Assembly (NCBI RefSeq): GCF_035582795.1
Contig: NC_134368.1
Coordinates: 124,001 to 188,000 of the forward strand
Direction: 5' to 3'
DNA from: Mycteria americana
Taxonomy: Eukaryota > Chordata > Aves > Ciconiiformes > Ciconiidae
Length of the DNA: 64,000 nt
In this document: one piece after another, positions 22,601 through 31,500 of the stretch
Numbering within the stretch: position 1 is the stretch's first letter
Layout: the number at the start of each line of letters is the position of its first letter
Notes under the pieces: generated by a model
Told to the model about the DNA's origin: nothing
The model's input: the letters and a program-made list of their open reading frames with translations, nothing else
Databases searched by the model: none
Translations under genes and position numbers: made by a program

Positions 22601-25600
22601 GGCCAGCCCCATGGCACTGCTGACTCTGGGGGAGGTGCGGATGCTGGTGGAGCTCTTCTACCTGCCCTACCATCATGGGCCACTGGCACAGCATCTCCTG
22701 GAGCACTTTCGGTGGCTCCAGGCAAACAGCCTCAGCGTGGGAGTCCCGGCCACGGCACCTGATGCCTGCAGGGTAAGGCTGGTCCGGGCACTGCTGCGGG
22801 ATGGTGCCTGTCATGGTTGCACTGACTCCCGGTCCGTCCACAGGGCACACAGTGGCGTGGCCGAGCCCAGTCCTTCCAGCTGCTCTGCGCTCAGATAAGC
22901 CGCCTGCACAGCCACTTCGTCAGCAGTGCCGGACGGGCGCTGCTCTACGACCTCCACCCCTACCTCTGGGACATCCGCAACATCCTGCTGGCCGCCAGTG
23001 CCTTCGTCCTCTGGCTGGGTATGTGGCTGATGCCAGCCCCGAGCCAGCCCCTGTGGCCCCATAGTGCGTGTTCGCACCCTGGCCAAATCCAGCTATGTTG
23101 AAGCACAGGGGGCCCTGGGCACTGTGGCACAGCCAGGGCATGTGAAGCTTGTTCAGTGGTGATCCACTGTTTGCCCCCCTAAAGAGGTGAAGGTGTCTGG
23201 GACTCCCTCCCACAGGTCTGGGGTCCCTGTGTCCAGCCGGGGTGCCAGGGTCTCTCCTGGGAGTCACCTCCCCTTGACACCTTCACCGCTGCTGACCTAT
23301 GTCCTGTGCTCACCGCTTCGCCTCCTTTGCAGATGGCCATCTCCTCTGCAACCCTGACCCCAAGGGCATCTGGGCAAGCTGCTTTGGCTGTAAGTACCGG
23401 TGTTGCCCTGGCTCACCTGCCTGGGCAGTGGGGCCCTGGCTGCTGCCCTCCATCACCTCCAACCCTGCAGCAGCAGCCAGCACTCACCCTCGGGCTGCCC
23501 TTTCCCACGCTCTGCCTGCTGAGCAGAGCGGGAATGGCCATGGGAAGGCTGGCACCCCTGTGTGCCCTGACACACCGAGGCAGAATGGGACACTGCTGCT
23601 GGGGACAGGGCAGTCATCGGAGCAGCTCTTCACCATCTCTCACAGTCTAGAAGGAATGCATATTTCTATGATATGGTTCCTCAGTCCTTTTAATCCAAAG
23701 ACCCCTTAGCCTTTCTGATAAAAGGGCTCCATGGGCCATTGGGAGCAGTAATGCCCTGGGTGACAGAGGTGAGGTTGGATTTTGAATGTTGTGCATCACT
23801 TTGGAAGGCCCTGTTCCTCTGGTTTAGGGTTCCCTGGTTGCTCTGTGGGCCTTGCGACCTCTCCTCTTCCAAACTGTTACCAGATGAAAACCTGAGAGGG
23901 TCTCCAAGTTCAGCATGAGACGGGGCCATGTGCCTTGAACCACTTCCACAGGGACGCAGACGCACGCAGGGCAAGTTCCCGCAGGCACTGTAGAGCTGGC
24001 TGGCTGGGCAGCAAAGCAGCGCGCTGCTCTCTGTGCCAGGCTGCAGCTTTTCAACTGTAGCCAGGAGCTGTGTCTTTACCTTACACCTTTCATGGAGGCA
24101 AGATCACTCCTTTCCCCATTCCCCCACTTCAAGCCCTGTTGCAGAGGGTGTGCTGCTACCCCAATGCATGGGGCTGACTGCCTAAGCCCAGGTGAGGTCC
24201 TGTGCCCGGGCTGCACAGCTGTGGTGGCAGATCCTTGGAGCTGTGACCAGTGTGGATCGTGATGTTGCTGTATGATGGAGGCTGATGTCCTCCTGGCTCA
24301 GCAGGTTTTTGTTCACCTTGCATGTGTCTGTCTCCTGCTGCCTCCAGGGTGCCAGAGCATCACTGCCCCGATGCTGTTGGGGGGGGACGCTGAGCCCTGG
24401 GCGCGTCGTGGGGGCCTCTTTGGAGAGCTGCAGGTGAGAGCATGCCCATATCTGTGGGGGCTGAAGGAGCCATGGGGAAGCCAGGACCCTAGCTGCTGCT
24501 CCTGGCCCTGCCATTGGGTTGCTGCAAGCTTGGGAAGGCAGAGCTGCCCCGGGCCTCTGCACCTTGACTGCAGTTCCTGGGGTTTAGGGTGACTCAGAGG
24601 GACCCTCCTCCTGCTGCCTCCAGGACAAGGTTTGGAGTCAGGACAACCTGCTCCCTGATGGACTGTATCTCTTCCAGGCACTGCTGCCCGTGGGGAACAG
24701 CTGTGACCTCTTCTACCACCCGCCTCCGCTCTTCCCATCCAGCCAGCTGTACCTCCTGCGCCCGCTGCTGCCCCTGGACAAGGTGGGAGCCACGGCCCGA
24801 AGGGGCGGACCACACCACCCAGGCCAGAGCTCACCTTTGCATGGCCTGTGCTGTATGTGCACTAAGATATGTGCTTTGCTGTTGACCCCAAGACTGAGCT
24901 TGCAGTGCAGGGTGATGCAGGTCGGAAGGGACCTCTGCAGTCCAGCCCCTGCTCAGAGCAGGCCAGCCTGGGGCAGGTCACCCAGGGCTGTGTCCAGCAG
25001 CATGTCAGCCCCCTGGGCTGGAGAGCAGGTGTTGTGGCCAGTGGCCTCGGCAGGGACCATCACCCGCCTCCCTGCAACGAGCGCCCAGGCAGAGCCCCTC
25101 TTGGCAGCCAGCAGTAGGAGAGGGAGACCCAGCTCAGAAGTGAGCAGCAGGCACAGCCGCAGATAAACTGGCACAGACTCGAGGTCACCAGGTTGTGAGG
25201 GCAATCTCCAGAGCACCCCCAGCGATGGCTGCGAGCAGGTGCCAGGAAAGATCCAGAACAGGACAAGTCGGGATGGCGACCTCCTGCAGCCTTCATCAGT
25301 CTGCAGCTCTGGGCCCTGCCTGAGCCTGTTGAGGTTCATCTCCAAATCAGTCTCTTCTTCAAACACTCATCCAGTTTACAGGATGATTCCCCACTGGAGA
25401 GGCAGCAGCCTCTGTCAGCCGTGACCTGCTTGCTGCCAGCCCTGCCGCTCTGTTTGACATCCCAGTGGTTTGATGGGATGGGGAGGGAAAGGGAGAGTTT
25501 GGAAGTGGGTGGACACACAAGTTAGACTGCTGCCAAATCCAGCAGAGCTCTGGGTTCCCCACAGTCTGCAGCGAACACCCTGCTCCCTCTCCTAGCTGAA

Positions 25601-27962
25601 GGAAATGCTAACGCTGCAGATCCAGCCATCATGGACACAACTGCACAGTTCTGCTAAATACAGTACCCGGCAATGCACAGCTGCAGCGCTTGTAAATAAC
25701 AGAGGAGGAGTTGCAAGCACATGAGAGCAGATTATAGTATCAGACTGCAGCTGTCAGCAATTCCCATTGCAAGAGTTTTGTTTTCAATTGCCTGTTGTCA
25801 GATTTCATCTGATCAGGCTAAACTTTAACAAGCTGAATATCTGTGTCCAGTGAAACTTTGAGAGAAAAATCCAGCTAAGCACTTCAGCCCGTTCTGGGAA
25901 TGGCGCTCAGAAGTGCGCTGTCCTGCTCTTGTCATTCAGTGATCGGGGCAGCCTTTCTTTTGAGAAGCAGTGCTTTTATCGGGATGTTCTTTTTGCTGAT
26001 CCTGTGAGCAGCAGCAAATTCAAATCTGACCAAGATAGGAAATTTTGACATGTCCCACTTTTGCACATGATCTGTGGAGACTTGAGTTTCAGTATTGGTT
26101 TCGCTGCCGTTCTGGCTCCTCTGAGCATGCTCCATCCTGGGGCGAGCAGCATTTCTTCAGCAGCTGCTGCTCTCGGATGCCTGACTGGAATGGCAATTTC
26201 TCATTTTGAAGTGTTGCTGTGCTGTGGCAACGAGCCTCAGAGGCCAGCAGAAGGTGGTGCGCGGCACATCACTTGGCACAGATGCCAGCACCCTTGGATG
26301 GCTGAAGCACATACCTTCATACCTTCCCCTGGCCAGGACACGCTGGAGGCCACAGCCCTGGTCGCGGTCCCTCTTTATGGTCAACTCAGGCAGCTGCTGG
26401 TACACCGTGCTCTGGCGGGGGCTGTGGCAGCAGGCAGCTGAGGGGCAGCGGTGGGGCAGGGGCTGAGCAGACCCAGGGCTGAGCAGACCCAGGGCTGAGG
26501 TGGATCTGGGTCTTCCAGGGAGAGCTTTACCAAATGTGCCAAGAGAGTTTGGACTGTGACCCCAAAGTCGCAGAGATCCTCGCAGCCCACCCTGATCTCC
26601 TCGGTGACAGGTGAGACGTGGCCCCTCTGGGGCTCCCTCTTGCCAGGCGTGTGCTGAGCCCGGCCATGTGCTGGGTGATGCAGGGTGGTGGTGTGAGGCA
26701 GTGGCCTCTCCTCGCATCCCTGTGGGGACCAGCTCTGCCTGCACCACAGCTGGCGGTGGCCTCACCCTGCGGGAGGGGGCAGGGAAGTCCCTGCGCTAAT
26801 GTCCAGCTGGGTCGGGGCAGCCACCATGGGAGGTTCCCCTTGGCTGAGGGCTTCTGCTGGGGGGGTCTCAAAAGGCTGGTCCAGTGGGTGCTGGGGTGCT
26901 GTCCTGCCAGGGCAGGAAGGAGGAGGCTGGCTGGTCTGAGCTTTCCCTGGGGCAGGCTGGGGTCCAGGTGGCAGCTCAGCAGTGCTCCTGCTCTGGCTGG
27001 CAGGCTGCTGGGCAGCTTCCTGAGCCTGAGCCCCGAGTACACGTTTGTGCTGGAGGATGAGGGTGGTCTGTGCGGCTACGCAGCCGGAGCACTCTGCGCT
27101 GAAGGCTTCCTGCAACAGCGAAACAGCAGCTGGCTGCCGGCCATACGGCACAAGTACCCCCGAGACCTGGGCGCAGGTGCCCCAGCTCTGGGACAGGTGA
27201 GAGGGCACCTGGAGCAGAGGGGACCCGGTATGGGGGGATGGCGGGGGTTCCCTCACTTGTGTTTGTCTCCTGCAGGATGCCCTGGAGGAAGCACTGCTCT
27301 TCTTCCACACAGAGCCACCGGCTGTGCCCCTGCCTGTGCTGCGGCGCTTCCCCTCCCTGGTGCAGCTGGGCATGGCCCCCCGCGTGCTGGACGTGGGGGC
27401 CAGTCGCAGCCTGGCTATCTGCCTGCTGAGCGCACTCAGGGCCAACGGTGAGCATGACCTCCCTGTGCTGGGGGGGACTGAGGCCCCCTTGATCCAGCAC
27501 AACCCCATCCTGACTGCTTCCTTGCCCACCCCAGAGCTGGGAGCCAGCCTCATCTGCACCCCACCTCTCAGCACGGGGCTGGGGTAGCCCTCATCAGGGC
27601 TCCCCATCCCTTCTCTGACACAGCCTGGCCCCAGCTCCCAGGCACTGTCCCCTCCCCTTGCACCAGGGGACACGTGGGCCTGCATCTCAGGGCACCACAC
27701 AGGCACCCAGTGCCAAAGGGCAGTGGAGAGGCTGACCCCCTTGTGGAGGGGGTCCCAGCCACTGGCCCACAGCCCCAGCGCTGGGTTCCTGGTGCCACGG
27801 GCCTGACCTCTCACCTCCCTTCCAGGCTCGCGGGGAGTGTTTTGCCAGGTCAGTGCCGCTGACCGGCAGCAGCTGAGCTTCTACAGCAAACTGGGCTTCG
27901 TCGCCCTGCCAGTGGCCTGGGGCAGCTCCCCTGGCACTCGGCTCCTGGGACGTCTCCTCTGA
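7653..27962 (+). CDS. Protein O-GlcNAcase-like (OGA paralogue), complete, 16 coding exons
   Basis: Predicted beta-N-acetylglucosaminidase removing O-GlcNAc from Ser/Thr of nuclear and cytosolic proteins. Coding exons: 7653-7692, 11303-11354, 17643-17740, 18262-18392, 19338-19509, 19919-20017, 20354-20638, 20940-21068, 21583-22772, 22844-23018, 24348-24433, 24678-24782, 26519-26610, 27004-27196, 27276-27447, 27826-27962; sum 3156 nt, 1051 residues. The GH84 domain starts with [14 protein letters not shown] (residues 7-20). Visible active-site residues are Lys45, Asp121-Asp122 (LLFDDID), Tyr166, Trp225-Asn227, Asp232 and Asn260; each is 53 below its human OGA counterpart. A low-complexity linker (about 337-682) holds ten 13-residue repeats; the stalk follows ([10 protein letters not shown], from 693) and then an acetyltransferase-like C-terminal region (about 855-1051). 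Compared with human OGA (916 residues) the N-terminus is shorter and the linker longer. Intron 2 uses a GC donor. It is not OGA itself, judging by divergence and location. Confidence 0.92.
11279..11302 (+). promoter_or_regulatory. Poly-C acceptor tract of O-GlcNAcase-like exon 2
   Basis: A run of cytosines followed by TTTTACAG forms the 3' splice site of exon 2. It is an extreme C-type polypyrimidine tract in front of a 52-nt exon. Confidence 0.8.
11355..11360 (+). promoter_or_regulatory. Non-canonical GC 5' splice site (GCAAGT) of O-GlcNAcase-like intron 2
   Basis: Exon 2 must end after CAATG at 11354 so that TG joins G of exon 3 to give Trp and continue [15 protein letters not shown]. The intron then starts GCAAGT, the usual GC-donor consensus. 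The nearby GT at 11359 would shift the frame into exon 3. The resulting spacing FQWLKRW equals human FRRLQKW. Confidence 0.75.
12800..13060. repeat. Degenerate GTG-rich minisatellite in O-GlcNAcase-like intron 2
   Basis: Phrases such as GTGTGCTGGTGACAG and GTGGGCAGTGCACC recur imperfectly every 30 bp or so. No coding sense was found. Confidence 0.6.
13515..13650 (-). mobile_element. Old CR1-like fragment
   Basis: The stretch containing GAAAGGGCCTTATGATGG and CAGTCTGATCTCCTG resembles the reversed 3' end of old sauropsid CR1 elements (typical reading: GACCATCATGATCATCTAG). Short and diverged. Confidence 0.5.
14740..15796 (+). mobile_element. CR1 LINE, 5'-truncated, with intact 3' end
   Basis: The sequence carries the C-terminal reverse-transcriptase part of CR1 ORF2 (for example [19 protein letters not shown] and [19 protein letters not shown] in the open stretch 15030-15377) followed by the typical CR1 3' region (GAGGGTGGTGAGACACTGGA, GGTTGGACTAGATGGTC) and the terminal ATTCTGTGATTCT at 15781-15793. 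It lies in intron 2 of the O-GlcNAcase-like gene in the same orientation. Stops interrupt the frame upstream and downstream, so the copy is dead. Confidence 0.95.
19623..19667. repeat. 15-bp tandem repeat, three perfect copies
   Basis: CTGTGTGTGTCTCAG occurs three times in succession, with a fourth partial copy, inside intron 5 of the O-GlcNAcase-like gene. Confidence 0.95.
22233..22622 (+). repeat. Coding minisatellite, ten 39-bp units, in O-GlcNAcase-like exon 9
   Basis: Exactly ten 39-bp units encode 13-residue repeats of the form [13 protein letters not shown] or [13 protein letters not shown] (residues 553-682). Two related 14-residue units ([14 protein letters not shown] type) precede them. 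The two main unit types alternate in the middle of the array, which suggests duplication of a 78-bp double unit. The array ends where the conserved stalk begins ([16 protein letters not shown]). Confidence 0.95.
23333..23389 (+). other. Possible 57-nt cassette exon in O-GlcNAcase-like intron 10
   Basis: The sequence is flanked by CCTCCTTTGCAG and by a GTAAGT donor, is 57 nt long and open in the phase set by exons 10 and 11, and would insert 19 residues ([19 protein letters not shown]). Human OGA has no counterpart in the sequence I remember, and exons 10 and 11 join perfectly without it. It is therefore only a candidate. Confidence 0.3.
24912..25030 (-). mobile_element. CR1 LINE 3'-end fragment
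   Basis: GATGCAGGTCGGAAGGGACC through the CAGCCCAGGGC-type phrases matches the reversed CR1 3' end. It lies in intron 12 of the O-GlcNAcase-like gene. Confidence 0.6.
25600..26135. other. AT-richer intronic block, possible conserved non-coding element
   Basis: Within the 1.7 kb intron 12 of the O-GlcNAcase-like gene this block drops clearly in GC and CpG compared with its surroundings and has no repeat signature I recognise. Function unknown. Confidence 0.3.
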
Positions 27963-28572
27963 GCATGCTGCATTGGGTGCGGGCACGGGGAGGCAGCTCC
28001 ACAGGACAGGCTGACCCTCCATCCCGCGCAGCATTGGCCTGAGGGAGCTGGAGCAGAGGGGCACCTTGAGCAGGGCAGGTACACGTGATGGGGGGCATGG
28101 CCTGGTGGTGAGCAGGATGTCACTGGTATGCGTGCAGGGGACTAGGCTGCGAGGGTCCTTGGGCAACAGAGAGGTATTTCTGCCATCTCAGGAGATTTGG
28201 GCATCAGGGCCCCTCCACTCCTCCCCTGACTGTTGCTCTTTGCTGAGCACCTTCCATCTTTGCTGGGGAGCCAGCAACATCCCCAGGCTGTCTGCAGACC
28301 ACCAGGCCTGGCGGGAGCCACATGGACGGTGTTTAAGGTGGTGGTCTCGGAGCATGGCACAGTGCATTAGCGCTAGGGGAGCGTCCCTGTCCCGCAGGCT
28401 GGGCTGTCCAGCTCTCTCCATCCCCTGTGTGGCCCTAGGCTGGGCATCTAGTGCCGGGGCTGGCTCTCGGCACCAAGCACCTGCTTGTCTGCATGGACTG
28501 ATCTGGTATGGGACATAGTGAGGCAGCCTCCATCTCTGCTGCCCAGGCGCGGAGGGAAGTGCTGTCCTTGGC

Positions 28573-28578
28573 AATAAA
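28573..28578 (+). terminator. Polyadenylation signal AATAAA of the O-GlcNAcase-like gene
   Basis: AATAAA lies 611 bp after the stop codon at 27962, the first canonical signal on the plus strand there. The 3' UTR would be about 630 nt, ending near 28600. Confidence 0.75.
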
Positions 28579-28599
28579 GCATTTGCTGGGCTCTCACCA

Positions 28600-31500
28600 C
28601 AGTTCTTCTCTTGGGGGAAAGCGTTGGGGTACCAGCATGTCCCTCTCACACCCTCATGCCCACCTTTCAGCCAGCCCTGTCTGTCCGCCTCACACCGGCT
28701 GTCATCGTAGCCGGTCCTGTGTAATGTCAAATGAAGCAGCTCCCCACACATCCGCCTCTCCAGCTGCTCACCAGCCCTCGGCCTCCCCCCGCACCGCGCT
28801 CCAGGAAGGAGTTCCAGGCGCTGGCAGCGTGTGCTCACAGCAGGGCTCCCCATGGGGCTGGGCAGACCACAACCCTGCAGGATGGGGCTCTCCTGTGGGA
28901 TGGGACCCCCGGGCCTCCCCTGTGGTCATGGCTGCCTGGTGGGTCTGGGGGCTGCTGTACGTCCAGGACAGGCAGGATGGCCAAGGAGGGGATGTCTCTC
29001 CAGCTAATCTGCTGCAGCCTCTGGAAAAGTGCTGGGAGGGAGGGGTGGAAGGAGCAAACCGTCACTGAAGGTTTCTCTTCTGCACCCTCCAGAGCTGGCT
29101 GCCCCCCGGCCCCAGGGGTGAGGAGGAGGAGGTTGGGGCAGGGGTGGCCAAGAGACCGGGAACGGAGGGGACTCAGGCAGCCCTGCCCTTCTCTGCGCCT
29201 GTGCCCCCTCTGGCTTGCCGTGCCCGGAGAGCTGCTCCGAACGGTGGCAGCAGCCCCATCCCTGTACCCAGAGCTGCCGTGAGTCACCCAGGCTGGACGG
29301 GGAGCTCGGAGCTCCCAGGCTGGTGGGACCCAGCGCCCACGGCCACGTGGGTGGGAGCAAGGCTCAAGGACCCTCCACGGGCGGGCGGGGACGGCTGGGC
29401 TGTCCGGAGCAAGGCCCGGGGCTGCCCCCTCGCAGGTGGCAGCCCCCCCCCGTGGCCCCCGGAGCGGCCCCGGAGCGGCGGGGCAGCCCCCGAGGCTCCG
29501 TCCCAGGGGGCCGGTGCCGGCCCTAGAGCGGAGCCCAGACGGGGCGGGGGCCCCGGTGGGGCCGGCCCCATCCCGGGGCGGTGGGCCGGGGGCGCGGGGC
29601 CCGTCCTCGCCGTACCGGCTGCGGGGCCGGGCCGGGGCCGCTCGGCCCGGCCCCGGACACTTGGGCACGGCGCGGGGCGGGCCGGGGCGGAGAGGGGCGG
29701 CACGGCACGGCACGGCACGGCCCGGCCCGGCTCGGCTTGGCTCGGCTCGGCCCCGCCGGCACTCGGCTGGACGCTCTCGCTCGGCGGTGCCGGAGCCGCG
29801 CAGCCCGCGGGGACGAGAGGTACCGCCCGGGGCAGCCGAGCGGGACCGGCCCGGCGCCGGCGGGGAGCGCGGCTCGGACCGGCGCGGCACCGGCCCGGGA
29901 GCGGCGGGGCTGGGTGCGCCGAGCCGTGCCCGGCATCCGCGGAGCCCGTCTGGCCGCGTCGGGACGCGGGCGGGGGTGCGTATGGGGGCGGCCGTGTGCG
30001 GGCGCGGGCGCCGGGGCTGTCGGGCGGGGGTGCCGCGGCGGGGCTGCCGCCGCGTGGGGCTGGGGGGCTGCGCCGCGCGGGTGCGTGGGGCCGCGGGCGG
30101 CAGCGCGGGGCTGAGGGTGCCTCGGGGCGGGCGCGGCGCGGAGCGGAGCCGGGTGCGAGGGGGCTGGGTGTCTCATGTGCGGCGGTCGTGCAGCCACCGC
30201 CGCGGGGGTAGGGACGGGGTGCGTGGGGCCGCGCCGTGCGGGGGCTGTGTGAGTGTGCCGGCGCGCCGGTTTCACTGCCCCAAACGCCTGGTTGTCAGAG
30301 CGTGTCTGTGCCGTGTCTGTGGGGTGCTGGCGGCACGGGCTCTGGCTTTCCGTGGTTGTAGGGAGGGTGCCCGGTGTTTGCTGCAGAAAGCTTGCTTTGT
30401 GCGCTCTGCCGGCAGCAGGGTGGATGGGGAGTTGTGTAATGCCGTTAGCTGTGCCGCGTGTCCCTGTGTGGCAGGGTGAGAGGGTGTGGGCAGTGCAGGC
30501 AGCGTGCGTCTCCCACGTGCTCGATGGAAAGGGGCGCCCAGCAGACCCAGCAGGTTTGTGGGGTGCCGCGTCGGGCTGTGCAGCCACACCGCATCCCCCA
30601 GCGTGCTGTGTGCGGGCTTCTGAAGGCTTGTTTGCTGAGCTGTGGTTTACAAAGGCCACTGGAGGCTCAGGATTTCCATGAAGATGGAATTTGCTGTAGC
30701 CCTTGGAAGAGAGGATGGATGAAGGGATGTGAGGCGTGAGGGCTAGGGGAGCTGGGGGGGCATTCTCTCTTTGCTGCTGGCCCCACATCTTCCCAGCTGC
30801 TCTCCAGAGGAGCAGGCAGGCAGCTGAGCAGGTCACCTATTTCCCAGTAGCTCCAAGCAGGCTGCCTCTCTGCTCCAGGGTGCCTGGGCCCCCCCAACCC
30901 ATCGCCTGCCCCTCAGCCTGTCTGGGCTGTCGAGACCATGTGGCTGATGGCTGCAGTGTCTGCACATTCCTCTGGGGTCTTTCCTTCCCGCCTGCAGCTG
31001 GTTCCTCCCAAGGCTGCCCCTCTAGAGCTCAGGGGAGCCCAGAGCAGAGCAGGCAAGCCCCTGGCAGAGCTGAGGGCCCTGCTGTGTCCTGGGGAAACTG
31101 GGTGGTGTTAGGAACTGCAAAGAGCTGTACTGTGACCTGCCCTGGCTTAGAGGGTGACAGCAGGACAGGGGGACATCAGGTAGCCCAATGGGGCTGGACC
31201 CAGAGTCAGCAGGGGAAGGGAAGCGCAGTCCTGGCGTGCACGCAGTGCTGTGCCCTAGCTGACACCCCAGACAACCCCGGGAGCCAGGGTGTGCTGTCCA
31301 CAGCAGTGTCCCTGTCATTGCCAGGGATGGGGGCATGCAGCAGGATGGCATGGACAGGCACCCTGCCTTCTGAGAGGTGAGGGACAGTGAGCTCCTAGCC
31401 AGCGGGAGGTGGGTGGTGTTGGGAGGCGTCACCAAGCCTGTCAGGGTGGCCAGGCTCCTGTGGTGGCCCTGGGCTGCTCCCCCGTGCTTCTGGGACCAGT

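Noticed and set aside
22233-22622. Regular repeats that might suggest a CRISPR-like array
   Set aside because: Units are contiguous with no spacers, in frame, inside an animal gene exon.
21812-22850. Minus-strand repeat-rich frames opposite O-GlcNAcase-like exon 9
   Set aside because: They mirror the coding 39-bp minisatellite on the plus strand.
29144-30836. Several frames of 350-440 residues in the CpG island before LOXL3
   Set aside because: All are Arg/Ala/Pro/Gly-rich products of CpG-island composition; none aligns with a family.
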